A stretch of DNA of 64,000 nucleotides from Iodobacter sp025352645 (GCF_033446605.1 NZ_JAWQUO010000008.1:62001-126000), one strand, 5' to 3'. Shown: positions 27,613 through 37,019, counted from the first letter of the stretch. Numbers and translations: made by a program. Notes: generated by a model not told the origin, from the sequence alone.

Positions 27613-29514
27613 ATGTCTACGCCCCGCGTGCTGTCTGTTATCCCTCCGATGACGCAGCTCAACACACCCTACCCTTCTACCGCCTATATCACGGGTTTTT
27701 TGCGCTCGCGTGATGTGGATGCCGTGCAGGAGGATTTGGCGCTGGCGCTGGTGCTCAGGCTATTTTCTAAGCAAGGTTTGCTCGAGGTTAAAAGCTGTAT
27801 CGAAGCCATGCCAGCGCGTCAGCGCAGCTTTCAGGTGCAAGCTTTTTATGAGCAGTTTGATCTTTACCTTGCCACCATCAGCCCCGCCATTGCCTTTTTG
27901 CAGGGCAGAGACTCCACGGTGGGCCACCGCATTTGCTCGCGCCAATTTTTGCCTGAGGGTTCCCGCTTTGAATCCTTAGATGTATATGTGGACGACGAAG
28001 GCGGCGATCCGCTGGCTTGGGCTTTTGGTGCGCTGGGCATGCAAGATCGGGCGCGGCATTTGGCTACGCTGTATCTGAATGATATTTCGGATGTATTACG
28101 CGATGCGGTTGATCCACGTTTTGAATTTGTGCGTTATGCCGAATCCCTAGCATCCAGCCAACCCACCTTTGATCCGCTGGCTAAGGCGCTGGGCGAGCCA
28201 CTCAATCTAGTCGATGCCACGCTGCTAGAATTAACGCTGGCATCGGTTAAAAAGCACGCTCCTACCATCGTACTGGTTTCGGTGCCCTTCCCCGGCGCGG
28301 TGTATGCAGCCTTTAGAATTGCTCAGGCGATTAAACAGCATCACCCTGATATCGTGCTGGCGCTAGGCGGCGGCTTTGTGAATACCGAGCTGCGCGAGAT
28401 GTCCGACCCGCGCGTATTTGATTATTTTGATTATGTGACGCTGGACGATGGCGAGCGCCCGCTACTGGCGCTGCTCGATCATCTTTATGCCAAGCGCAGC
28501 CAGCAACGCTTGGTGCGCACCTTTGTTAGAAACGATGGGGTGGTCAAATATATTAACTTTGTCGAGCCAGACATCGCCTTTGCCGAAGTCGGCACCCCCA
28601 CGTGGGATGGCTTGCCAATTGATCGCTATTTATCTTTATTAGATATGCTCAACCCCATGCACCGGCTGTGGTCAGATGGGCGCTGGAATAAGCTGACGGT
28701 GGCGCACGGCTGCTACTGGAAAAAATGCAGCTTTTGCGATGTTAGCCTTGATTACATCTCGCGCTACGACGGCGCATCCGCCGCCACCTTGGTTGATCGT
28801 ATCGAAGAAATCATTCTAGAGACCGGCCAAACCGGCTTTCACTTTGTTGACGAAGCCGCCCCGCCTAAAGCACTAAAAACACTGGCAGCAGAATTACAAA
28901 AGCGCAATCTGGCGATTTCTTGGTGGGGTAATATCCGCTTTGAAAAATCCTTCAGCCCCGAGCTGTGTCAGTCTCTGGCAGATAGCGGCTGTATTGCGAT
29001 TTCTGGCGGGCTAGAAGTCGCCTCGGATCGATTGCTTACCTTAATGAAAAAAGGTGTATCCATCGATCAAGTAGCCAGAGTGACGCGGGCCTTTACCGAT
29101 GCCGGCATCTTAGTCCACGCTTACCTGATGTATGGCTTCCCGACCCAAACCGTGCAAGATACCGTGGATGCGCTGGAATACGTGCGTCAGCTGTTTGCCG
29201 AGGGCTGCATTCAATCCGGCTTTTTCCACCGCTTTGCCTGCACTGTGCACTCGCCTGTCGGCCAACACCCCGAAGAATACGGCATTGAGCTGCTGCCGCT
29301 GCCGGAAGTCACCTTCGCCAAAAACGATGTGGGCTTTATTGACCCCACCGGCGTAGACCACGATGTCCTTGGCGTAGCGCTGAATAAAGCGCTGTACAAC
29401 TATATGCACGGCATTGGTCTGGATGACGATGTGCGGGTATGGTTTAGCGGAAAAGTGCCACGCACCACCGTGCCAAGAAATAAAATTGCTAAAGCGCTAG
29501 CGGCTAAGGGCTAG
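27613..29514 (+). CDS. B12-binding domain radical SAM protein
   Basis: Protein of 633 residues. The N-terminal part contains a cobalamin-binding-like Rossmann region (IVLVSVPFPGAVYAAFRIAQ, then LALGGGFVNTELREM). The radical SAM cluster motif, near residue 370, reads HGCYWKKCSFCD, which is CX4CX2C rather than CX3CX2C. AISGGLEVASDRLL and VHAYLMYGFPTQT follow the usual barrel. The open frame begins at 27454, but the upstream part is repeat-derived sequence; ATG 27613 starts at a conserved-looking STPRVLSVIPPMTQLN. The reaction is unknown; B12-dependent methylation or rearrangement are family possibilities. It is divergent from phnS and convergent with the protease gene. Confidence 0.8.
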   Translation: MSTPRVLSVIPPMTQLNTPYPSTAYITGFLRSRDVDAVQEDLALALVLRLFSKQGLLEVKSCIEAMPARQRSFQVQAFYEQFDLYLATISPAIAFLQGRDSTVGHRICSRQFLPEGSRFESLDVYVDDEGGDPLAWAFGALGMQDRARHLATLYLNDISDVLRDAVDPRFEFVRYAESLASSQPTFDPLAKALGEPLNLVDATLLELTLASVKKHAPTIVLVSVPFPGAVYAAFRIAQAIKQHHPDIVLALGGGFVNTELREMSDPRVFDYFDYVTLDDGERPLLALLDHLYAKRSQQRLVRTFVRNDGVVKYINFVEPDIAFAEVGTPTWDGLPIDRYLSLLDMLNPMHRLWSDGRWNKLTVAHGCYWKKCSFCDVSLDYISRYDGASAATLVDRIEEIILETGQTGFHFVDEAAPPKALKTLAAELQKRNLAISWWGNIRFEKSFSPELCQSLADSGCIAISGGLEVASDRLLTLMKKGVSIDQVARVTRAFTDAGILVHAYLMYGFPTQTVQDTVDALEYVRQLFAEGCIQSGFFHRFACTVHSPVGQHPEEYGIELLPLPEVTFAKNDVGFIDPTGVDHDVLGVALNKALYNYMHGIGLDDDVRVWFSGKVPRTTVPRNKIAKALAAKG

Positions 29515-29519
29515 CCGTT

Positions 29520-30008
29520 TTACTCGCTTACCCGCAAAATCATCTGCTCATTCTTCAGCGTAATATCAAAGCGCTTAAGAATATTCATGCCTAATAAGAC
29601 TTCATCGCTCATATTAGGCACGACGCCAACGCTGGCGTTTTCAAACTCAAAGGGGCCAAACTGCAGTTGGGATAAGCGAGATGCATAGCCTTCCACTTCG
29701 CCATTGGCTGTTTGGCTTAGCATCGGCTCGCCGCGCTCTAAATTCAAACGCTGCGCCAAAGCCGCATTCAGCGCGATAGTGGTGGCGCCTGTATCGATCA
29801 GCATCACTACAGGTTGGCCATTAATACTGCCATTGAGGCGAAAATGCCCGTCTTTAGAACGCTTTAAAACTAAGGTCTGCCCTTGGCCAGCACTCAATGC
29901 TATACGCGTATTTGGATTATATTGATGCGCTAAAAAAACATTAAAACCCCAGTAAATTCCCGCCGCCACCACCAGCCATACCATCACAATAGAAAACGTA
30001 GAACGCAT
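29520..30008 (-). CDS. retropepsin-like aspartic protease (clan AA), membrane-anchored
   Basis: Protein of 162 residues. One N-terminal membrane segment (about residues 7-26, IVMVWLVVAAGIYWGFNVFL) is followed by a single pepsin-like lobe with the active-site VMLIDTGATTIALNAAL and a hydrophobic-hydrophobic-glycine near LLGMNILKRFD. This fits the TIGR02281 family of single-lobed bacterial proteases, which act as dimers. The catalytic part should face the periplasm. Stop codons of this gene and the radical SAM gene are only 5 bp apart on opposite strands. Physiological substrate unknown. Confidence 0.85.
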   Translation of the reverse strand: MRSTFSIVMVWLVVAAGIYWGFNVFLAHQYNPNTRIALSAGQGQTLVLKRSKDGHFRLNGSINGQPVVMLIDTGATTIALNAALAQRLNLERGEPMLSQTANGEVEGYASRLSQLQFGPFEFENASVGVVPNMSDEVLLGMNILKRFDITLKNEQMILRVSE

Positions 30009-30018
30009 ACCACTCCAG

Positions 30019-31901
30019 TTAAGAATTTAATTTTGGCTCATCGCTAAGGTAGCCAGCATAACGCAATGTATGCCGCCCAGCCGCTTTAGCCTTATACAGC
30101 GCCACATCGGCCGAGCCAATCAAGGCATCCATATCGTCCCCATCGGCCGGATACCACGCCAAGCCAATGCTCATTCCTACTTGCACTAATTGGCCGTCAA
30201 TCACCACCAACTCATCAAAACTGGCCAAAATACGCTGGCAAATAGTGATTGCGCCTTCTCGGCTAATCGGTGCCGTAAAAATCAAAGCGAATTCATCGCC
30301 ACCCAAACGCGCCACCGTGTCGCAATGGCGTAGCGCATAATTTAAACGCTGTGCCACCAAATGCAAAAGCTGATCGCCTGCACCATGCCCCATACTATCG
30401 TTGATTCGCTTAAAGTGATCTAGATCGACCAAGGCCAAGGCAAATTCACACTGCTGCCTTTGTGCCCAAGTGAATGCTTGCACTAATCGATCTTGAAACA
30501 TTCTTCTATTTGGCAGGCCCGTTAATGCATCGCTATATGCCATTTCCTCTAGCTTAGTTTGGCTAACACGTAATTGCTGTGAAGTGATTTTATGCATTAA
30601 TACTTCTACTGATAATTCTTTGGTTCTGAGGCTTACTTTTTCTTCCAAAGAGTTTTTATATTCTTCGGCCTCCAATAAACGTGCTGTTTTTTCTGCAACA
30701 GCTACACGTAATGCGGCAGCTTTTTCTCTTTTTAGGCTATTTACTTTTTCAGCCAAGGCTTGAGAAAACAAAATAGCACTCCAAGCACCGGCAATAAAAT
30801 AAAATTTGGTATTAAATGAATTAGCCTCAATTACGCCTTGAGTCACCATCACTAATAAACCATTACCAACAACAGTTGGCCCCTCGCCTAGCAAATAATA
30901 TCTTGCCCAGAGTGAGCCTTTAAAGCTTAAATAAATAGACATTAACAATACTGGCGGAAGCCATAATGCACCTGCCCATTGGGTGAATTTTTCTGCCTCA
31001 GTAAATCGCCCCAAAGCCACTAAACCAAGCGCAAACAGGTAAACAAGCACTGCTGCATACATAATAAAATCAAACCATTTTTTTTTGCTTATAATTACCC
31101 AATAAAGAAATTGCAAATAGTATTGAAAACATCCCCGTAATTGCAACCACAATAGAGGTAATGCCAAAATATTGGTGCAGCTCGGCCAACCCTATCGTCC
31201 TCCACCCTAAGGAGCTAATATTCAAAGTAAAAAACATATAACTTATAATAGTAAAAAAATAAATCAAAAAAATACGGTCTTTCAGCCTAAAATATATTAA
31301 TAAATTATAAATAGCTAAGCCAAGCATGACCCCCATTAAGGCACCATAGAATAGATATTTTTTTAATGCCTTATCGGTCCAATCTTCTAATTGCCAAACT
31401 TTTAAGGGGAATATATAAGCGCTATAGCTTGTTGCCCGCCAATAAAGAGTAGTAGACAATTCATGATTAAAATCAAAGGGAAGTAAGTACTGAGGGTTAG
31501 TCTCGCTGCGGGTGGTGAGCAGGCTCAGCTTAGTTGATTTTTTAACCGTGTAATTGCCTTTTTCATCGGGAGCATAGAACCATAATTCAGGGGGGGGTAA
31601 ATAAGGAATAATCAATCCACCAGCGTTTAGACGTGTTTGGCGTTCGCTCAAGTTTTAAACGAAACCAAACTGGATGGTGGATCTGAGCTAAAACAGTACG
31701 CCCTTGGCAAGCCGTAAAATCCGCCTTGGAACGGACCTCATCAAAGCTCATTTTTTCAGTGGGATCAATAAAATATTCTAGCTGCCCATTGATTGCACCC
31801 CCGCTGCTATTTGCGTTTAAAACCAAAGGTGAAGCAGCCTGATTCGCCATAATCAACGAAGGTAGGCCACACACAAACAAGACAATAAGCAATTTAAGCA
31901 T
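30019..31901 (-). pseudogene. 7TMR-DISM diguanylate cyclase (GGDEF), broken by two frameshifts
   Basis: Three overlapping frames form one protein of about 627 residues. Piece 1 (31587-31901) has a signal peptide and the start of a DISMED2 sensor domain. Piece 2 (31070-31651) completes it and the first membrane segments. Piece 3 (30019-31167) has the remaining segments of the seven-helix unit and a GGDEF domain with an intact RLGGDEF active site and an RHCD inhibitory (I) site five residues before it. Breaks fall in an 8-G run (31590-31597) and a 9-T run (31078-31086); removing one base at each restores the frame. Either a recent pseudogene, sequencing error, or slippage-controlled gene. It would make cyclic di-GMP. 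Confidence 0.85.
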
Positions 31902-32114
31902 ATATTGTTATTTTAATACTCTGTTTTATCCAATAATTCATTTTAAAATATTAATATGAAATAATAAATAAAAAACACTAACTAGTAGCAAATTAACAAT
32001 TACTTACTATTTTAAACGCTAAACAATAGAAATCTGACAAAATAAAACCTGATTATGTCTCTTGCTCATTTTTTGTCGTTTGTCTGAGCATATCAACGTG
32101 AATAGAGTTAACTC
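31902..32114. other. AT-rich intergenic region upstream of the GGDEF gene
   Basis: About 210 bp with long A/T runs and no gene. Being upstream of the cyclase start on the minus strand it should hold that promoter; no specific site is recognised. Confidence 0.4.
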
Positions 32115-32172
32115 GTAGGGGCGCTGCTTGCTGCGCCCTCGCTGAAAAGGGCGCAGCAAGCAGCGCCCCTAC
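32115..32172. repeat. 25-bp perfect-stem hairpin element (GTAGGGGCGCTGCTTGCTG family)
   Basis: Arms at 32115-32139 and 32148-32172 are exact reverse complements around the loop CGCTGAAA. A second copy lies at 45769-45826 with a loop containing TCAGCG, i.e. the loop sequence is in the opposite orientation. Both copies are preceded by TATGTCTCTT some tens of bases upstream. Confidence 0.9.
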
Positions 32173-32200
32173 GTAGCTATTGAAGAAACTTTTTAATGCT

Positions 32201-33400
32201 TCACATCCCAAAAATCCCCTTTAATAAATCCACCGCATTAGGCGATTTAGGCTTTTCTGATTTTTCACCATCTGGCGCATGCTGCATGGCGGGCATGCCC
32301 ATCATGCTGGTCGCCATAGATTTCAGCCGAATTTTTGCCGCCCACTGTGGGTTCCATACGGCTTTGGGGTCTTTAGGGCGAGGCGGGTAAGCTAGATTAA
32401 GCTCATCGCCATAGGCAATAATGCGCAACATGCCTTGGCCAACGGCTTCTTTGGGCGCTTTGCATTCTGTGCTGCTGGCAGGGAGCAGAACCTTTTCTTT
32501 TAGCCAGCGATCAATCGCGGTATTAGGCTGGTAATCCAGCAGGCCAAAGCCGGTATCGGGCAATTCGCTAGAGCTCCAAAACACCATTTCATCTTGATTT
32601 TTCATGCTCATGCTAGCCATAAACCACGCTCTTGCTTGCGGCATGGCCTGCCAATTAAACACCACCGCCTGGCCTTCATCGCGCTGCTTTAAATCAATGG
32701 CAGGCATTAAATCGTGCTGAGCATCTAGGCTAAATTTTAAGCCATCGGGCACGCCATCCCCGCTAAACTCGTGCTCGCCTTGCAAAGAGGCGCCGTCGCT
32801 AATCATGCGGCTATCGCTTTTATTAGGCCAAATTGGGCGGCCCAGCGTACTATGCGCGCCGCGCGTGGTGGCTCGACGGCTTTGAAAAACCTTGGCAAAT
32901 TCCGCCATGCTGGCCGTTGCCATATCCAGCACATGCGGCTGGCCTTTACGTACCTCGCTACCACAGCCCCAATACAGCAAAATTTTACCCTTAGGCCGCT
33001 GAAACTCGGGGGCAGGGGCGGCTTCATCATCGCCTTCAGTGGCGGGAACCGGCTTGCCTTCCTGTGGGCTGAGCAAACTTAAGCTAAGTGCTAGTTGACT
33101 AGCGGCAGGTACTTTTTGTATGCCTTCTTGCAGATTCGGGTTTTTGCGCGTGCTTAGCGTTACATCCATCCAGCGCCCCACCTGGCCTGTCTGGGTATTA
33201 CCAAAGACATTACCGCCCTTGCCTCCCCCAAACATCCCGCCCAATAATCCACCCATTCCGCCTAATCCAACAGGCATCATCGAGCCTGAGTAAGTGGCCA
33301 AATCCATCCAAACTTGCGCCACGGGTGGCGTTGCCTTAGGGGGGGTTGCGGCATACGTCAGGCTGGCGCAGCCCAGCACGCACAGATACATGGCACGCAT
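32201..33400 (-). CDS. secreted protein of unknown function
   Basis: Protein of 399 residues with a likely signal peptide (MRAMYLCVLGCASLTYAA). A glycine-rich stretch (GLGGMGGLLGGMFGGGKGG, about residues 46-64) follows the mature N terminus. Later the protein has KILLYWGCGSEVRKGQPHVL and a long mid-region without recognisable domains. I do not recognise the family. It is bounded by two inverted-repeat elements and transcribed alone. The Cys in the signal region does not make a proper lipobox. Probably periplasmic or surface. Confidence 0.7.
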   Translation of the reverse strand: MRAMYLCVLGCASLTYAATPPKATPPVAQVWMDLATYSGSMMPVGLGGMGGLLGGMFGGGKGGNVFGNTQTGQVGRWMDVTLSTRKNPNLQEGIQKVPAASQLALSLSLLSPQEGKPVPATEGDDEAAPAPEFQRPKGKILLYWGCGSEVRKGQPHVLDMATASMAEFAKVFQSRRATTRGAHSTLGRPIWPNKSDSRMISDGASLQGEHEFSGDGVPDGLKFSLDAQHDLMPAIDLKQRDEGQAVVFNWQAMPQARAWFMASMSMKNQDEMVFWSSSELPDTGFGLLDYQPNTAIDRWLKEKVLLPASSTECKAPKEAVGQGMLRIIAYGDELNLAYPPRPKDPKAVWNPQWAAKIRLKSMATSMMGMPAMQHAPDGEKSEKPKSPNAVDLLKGIFGM

Positions 33401-33488
33401 GAAAACCTCGCAAAAGAATAGGAATTGCTCCTAGTTCTAGATGAAAATTAACAGGGTATCCACATATAGTTTGATTGCTGCTGCAACT

Positions 33489-33564
33489 TAGAGTGGGCAC
33501 GATTTTGTGCCCACGCGTGGCAATGTTAGCTATTTCCACGTGGGCACAATCGTGCCCACCCTAC
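33489..33564. repeat. inverted-repeat element with GTGGGCACGATT arms
   Basis: Two hairpins: GTGGGCACGATTTTGTGCCC and, inverted, CGTGGGCACAATCGTGCCCA. The two also pair with each other. It ends 8 bp before the helicase stop codon on the minus strand, so it would fold in the 3' end of that message. Confidence 0.8.
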
Positions 33565-33571
33565 ATTAATA

Positions 33572-35512
33572 TCACCATTTGCCGCCACGGCGACTTTTGC
33601 CTACGGGGCTTGGCCGGCGGCTGGTGTTTTGCTTTTGTAGCAGTTGGTCAATTTTCTCTGAAGTGGATTGCATCAAAGATTCGGCCATTTCACCGCTAGG
33701 AAAGGTATCCGGCATTCTAAAGCCCAGCCAAGCATAGGCAGAATAGAGCTTGCAGGTGTCTTCTAAATATTGCAGCTCATTGCGCCCGCCTAGGCCATCC
33801 ATGCGCAGCAGTGGCACGGTTTTGCGCTTGGCTCTGGCTTGCGTCCAGTCTTTGAATGCTGATTCTAGCATGGCAAATTTAGTGGAAATGGGGCAAAGGC
33901 TAAACACAAATCTATCGGTAAGCGGCAAGAGCAAGGTATCTAGCCAGCGGGCTTTTTCGATTTGCTCGCTTAAATTGGCCGGTAAGAAAAACTCATCGTG
34001 CACATTAATATGCTTGGCAAATAGCTCGAGCAGCGGCTGCAATTTGGTTTCGCCGGTTGCGCCAGAAATCTGCTGCAAATAATCGAGGTTTGGCGATACA
34101 AAAAAGCCGGTTGCCGGTAAAGCCTCTATTTTTTGCTTAAGTAGCTCGGCAATCATTTGGTGGGTTTTAGCATCTAAGCCCGCCACAAAGCCCGCTTCAT
34201 GCTCGCCAAAGCGCCCTGCCCGCCCAGCAATTTGCTTGGCTAGCGATGCGGCAATAGTACCCTCGGCGTAACCATCCCATTTATTGGCGGTGGTAAAAAT
34301 AATCCGCCTAGCGGGGGTATTGAGGCCCATGCCGATGGCGTCGGTACCAACCACAATTTTGGTGGTGCCATCAATAAATCGCTCGGCCTGTGCTTGGCGC
34401 ACTTCAGGGGATAAATTGCCGTAAATGGCAGAAACCTTAAAGCCCTGCTCAATCGCCTGATCCCGCCAGTTCAGCACTTCGCGGCGGGAAAAAGCGATCA
34501 GCACGTCGCCAGCTTGCAAATTAGATAGCGAGCCTAGCGGTTTTTTCTCCATTTCCAGCGGCGACATACGCTCTAATTTGCGCACTTCCAGCGTGCCGCC
34601 TACGCGTTTGACTAGGGATTCAATGGCAGGCTGGGCCTCTAATGCGCCCAGCAAATACACGGTACTGGCCGGTACACCACACACTGCCGCCGTCCAAGCC
34701 GCACCACGATCCTGATCTTCTAAAAGCTGAATCTCATCAATCACCGCCACCTCAATCATCCGATTGGGATTAAGCATTTCTACCGTGCTGGCTACGTGAG
34801 TGGCTTCTGGGTGCAGCTTTCTTTGCTCGCCGGTAATTAAACTCACCGCCACGCCCGCCTCAGAGAGACGGCGATAGTTTTCTAAAGCCAGCAAGCGTAA
34901 AGGGGCCAGATACACACCCGATTTAGCTTTGAGTAAATGCTGCATGGCGGCGTGGGTTTTGCCCGAATTGGTTGGGCCTAAAATAGCAATAAAGTGCCGA
35001 GGCATGGCCTGCGCCACGGTAAAGGATTCGGGGTAGAGCGATAAATTGACCGCATTATGGGTTTTATCCTCTTGCCGCGTGGCCGTTTTGCCCAGTTTTT
35101 GTGCAGCAATCCGATCCAAGGCCAGTTGGCAGCGAAACCGCGCCAGCTCATATTTAGCCTGAAACGCGGTAAAGGTGCTGCTTGGGTCTAGCTCAAAATC
35201 ATTGGCAATCGCCAGCACTTGCTCAGCGCAGTGTAATAGCTGCGCCTCAAGCTTGGCGCGGGCCTCATTATTCCAACGCGCTTTGAGCATCTCAAAACGC
35301 GCCGCAGCATCCAGCTTGCGCCACTTGCTGGTTTTACCCAAAAAACCTTCATCTGGCACCAGATGATAAGCAATCTGCCGCCCGCCCAGCTCAATCTCCC
35401 CCTGCACCGATACGGCATAGCAGCCATCGGTAGTCACCAGCGTGGCGTGATGCAGCTGCAGATAATGATTGATTTGCAAAATGTCTGGGGTGTCGATCAA
35501 GGGTTCAGTCAT
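33572..35512 (-). CDS. Suv3-like DExH RNA helicase
   Basis: Protein of 646 residues. Motif I is AILGPTNSGKTHAAMQHL, motif Ia YLAPLRLLALENYRRL, motif II VAVIDEIQLLEDQDRG, motif III LLGALEA, and in the C-terminal RecA domain IVVGTDAIGMGLNTP and AGRAGRFG. The NSGKT form of Walker A and the DEIQ box are typical of the mitochondrial-degradosome helicase Suv3. The N-terminal ~180 residues are a helical region not shared with all family members, and the C terminus is basic (SRRPSPVGKSRRGGKW), likely for RNA binding. The role is probably in RNA turnover; the partner nuclease is not in the window. Confidence 0.88.
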   Translation of the reverse strand: MTEPLIDTPDILQINHYLQLHHATLVTTDGCYAVSVQGEIELGGRQIAYHLVPDEGFLGKTSKWRKLDAAARFEMLKARWNNEARAKLEAQLLHCAEQVLAIANDFELDPSSTFTAFQAKYELARFRCQLALDRIAAQKLGKTATRQEDKTHNAVNLSLYPESFTVAQAMPRHFIAILGPTNSGKTHAAMQHLLKAKSGVYLAPLRLLALENYRRLSEAGVAVSLITGEQRKLHPEATHVASTVEMLNPNRMIEVAVIDEIQLLEDQDRGAAWTAAVCGVPASTVYLLGALEAQPAIESLVKRVGGTLEVRKLERMSPLEMEKKPLGSLSNLQAGDVLIAFSRREVLNWRDQAIEQGFKVSAIYGNLSPEVRQAQAERFIDGTTKIVVGTDAIGMGLNTPARRIIFTTANKWDGYAEGTIAASLAKQIAGRAGRFGEHEAGFVAGLDAKTHQMIAELLKQKIEALPATGFFVSPNLDYLQQISGATGETKLQPLLELFAKHINVHDEFFLPANLSEQIEKARWLDTLLLPLTDRFVFSLCPISTKFAMLESAFKDWTQARAKRKTVPLLRMDGLGGRNELQYLEDTCKLYSAYAWLGFRMPDTFPSGEMAESLMQSTSEKIDQLLQKQNTSRRPSPVGKSRRGGKW

Positions 35513-35623
35513 GGCTTCCTACGATAATATAAATGGCGTGCGCCTATAAGCGCCGAAGTATACAGCCTGTAACCCTTGCTGAGGGTCAAGCACGCTCATC
35601 CTCCAGCCATTCCCGCCACACGA

Positions 35624-35770
35624 CTAATGCCACATAAAGCAACTGGCCCGATAAACAAACCCACTTTCTGTAGGCAGCAAAAACACCAACCACGCAACAA
35701 GCGCTAAACCCATCAGAAAAGCCCCAAGCACTAGCCGCTGTATCACAGGATTACTCGTGAACTCACGCAT
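35624..35770 (-). CDS. possible small single-pass membrane protein (48 aa)
   Basis: A short frame starting MREFTSNPVIQRLVLGAFLM with one hydrophobic stretch (LVLGAFLMGLALVAWLVFLL) lies between the helicase and sbtB. The same DNA in the +1 frame further downstream encodes LSGQLLYVALVVWREWLEDE before a stop, which looks more protein-like than the in-frame tail FVYRASCFMWH. A frameshift in a slightly longer two-segment protein is therefore possible. Only 2 bp separate it from the sbtB stop. No family is recognised; low confidence. Confidence 0.35.
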   Translation of the reverse strand: MREFTSNPVIQRLVLGAFLMGLALVAWLVFLLPTESGFVYRASCFMWH

Positions 35771-35772
35771 TG

Positions 35773-36081
35773 TTAAAATTTGTCGGCTCGAATCACCTCC
35801 ACATCCTGCAGGTACGCCACCATGGCAAAGTTAGTAAAATAGTGTTCTTGCAAAAACAGCAGCGTACTTTCAGCTTGTGGACGCGGCAAAATCATTTCAA
35901 CGCGTATATTGGCCGATTTACCCCAAGCGCCATCCCTTAAGCCATGCATGCCTCGGCCACGCGCATCAGATATCGTGTAGGCCTTGATGCCTAATTGCTG
36001 AAGATCGCGCAGCAATACCTGCTCCACAGCAGCCTCCGTAATTGCGGTTAGCAGGGTGCGTAGTTCTGTATGGATGGTCAT
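35773..36081 (-). CDS. sbtB: SbtB-like PII-family regulator of bicarbonate transport
   Basis: Protein of 102 residues resembling a PII protein in length and in its GRGMHGLRDGAWGKSANIRV segment, which corresponds to the nucleotide-binding T-loop region. ATG 36081 shares its A with the TGA of sbtA, so translation is coupled. SbtB proteins bind AMP, ADP or cAMP and bind the cytoplasmic face of SbtA to restrain transport. It ends DVEVIRADKF without the C-terminal redox extension seen in some cyanobacterial SbtB. The assignment relies strongly on pairing with sbtA. Confidence 0.75.
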   Translation of the reverse strand: MTIHTELRTLLTAITEAAVEQVLLRDLQQLGIKAYTISDARGRGMHGLRDGAWGKSANIRVEMILPRPQAESTLLFLQEHYFTNFAMVAYLQDVEVIRADKF

Positions 36082-37019
36082 CAAAATGCTCCGTAAAAAT
36101 GCGTGGCTAAGCGATGATATAAAGGAATCCCAAACACAACATTAAATGGGAAAGTCACGCCTAAAACAGCGGCAAGCGAAATAACCGGATTCGCCTCAGG
36201 CACGGCTAAACGCATTGTGGCTGGCACCGCAATGTATGAAGCACTGGCGGCCAAAGTGGCCAGTAAGGTAAGCCCACCCACAGAGAGGCCCAGCAATAAG
36301 CCGCAGAACAAACCCAGTGCACCAGAAAACAAGGGCATCAATACGCCAAACGCTAGAATAAAGGCACCGCGTTTTTTAATTTCATCAAACTGGCGGCTCA
36401 CAATCAGGCCCATTTCTAATAGAAACAATGCCAACACCCCTTTAAATAAATCAAAAAACAGCGGCTTAATGGGTGCTAGCCCTTCTGGCCCCGCAGCCCA
36501 ACCAATGGCCATCCCACCCAGTAACAACACTACGCCTTTACCTAAAAAAGTTTCATGCGCCAGCTTGCCCCATTGCGTGTCTTTGCCCATACCACGTACC
36601 AGCACAATCCCCACCAAAATTGCGGGGATTTCCATCACAGCCAAAAAAATGACCATTTGTGATTCAAATGCAATTTGGCGACTACTTAGCCAATTCACAC
36701 CCACGGCATAAGTGGCAACGCTGACCGAGCCATAATGCGCAGCCATAGAGGCCGCATCGGCCCTATTTAATCTGCCAAAACCTTTCAGCACAGTAAAACC
36801 GATCAAAGTGAGCACCGCACCAAGGCCAATCACTAATGCAAGCTGTGGCAGCAGCGGCAAGATGGGTTGCTGTGCCAGTCCCAACCCGCCTTTTAAACCA
36901 ATGGCGAGTAATAAAAAAACGGCCAGTGACTCATATAAAGCCGCTGGCAGTTTTAAATCAGAGCGCATAAGTCCTGCAGCAAGTCCAAGTAAGAAAAACA
37001 TCACCACAACATCAATCAT
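36081..37019 (-). CDS. sbtA: SbtA-type sodium-dependent bicarbonate transporter
   Basis: Protein of 312 residues with about ten predicted membrane segments (the first, VVVMFFLLGLAAGLM, followed by KLPAALYESLAVFLLLAIGL). Conserved regions AAHYGSVSVATYAVG and SASYIAVPATMRLAVPEANP match the SbtA (DUF897) sodium-bicarbonate transporters known from cyanobacteria and some heterotrophs. It is followed immediately by an SbtB-like gene. In a heterotroph it may supply bicarbonate to carboxylases. The promoter likely lies in 37020-37080, because a terminator ends the upstream terC transcript. Confidence 0.82.
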   Translation of the reverse strand: MIDVVVMFFLLGLAAGLMRSDLKLPAALYESLAVFLLLAIGLKGGLGLAQQPILPLLPQLALVIGLGAVLTLIGFTVLKGFGRLNRADAASMAAHYGSVSVATYAVGVNWLSSRQIAFESQMVIFLAVMEIPAILVGIVLVRGMGKDTQWGKLAHETFLGKGVVLLLGGMAIGWAAGPEGLAPIKPLFFDLFKGVLALFLLEMGLIVSRQFDEIKKRGAFILAFGVLMPLFSGALGLFCGLLLGLSVGGLTLLATLAASASYIAVPATMRLAVPEANPVISLAAVLGVTFPFNVVFGIPLYHRLATHFYGAF

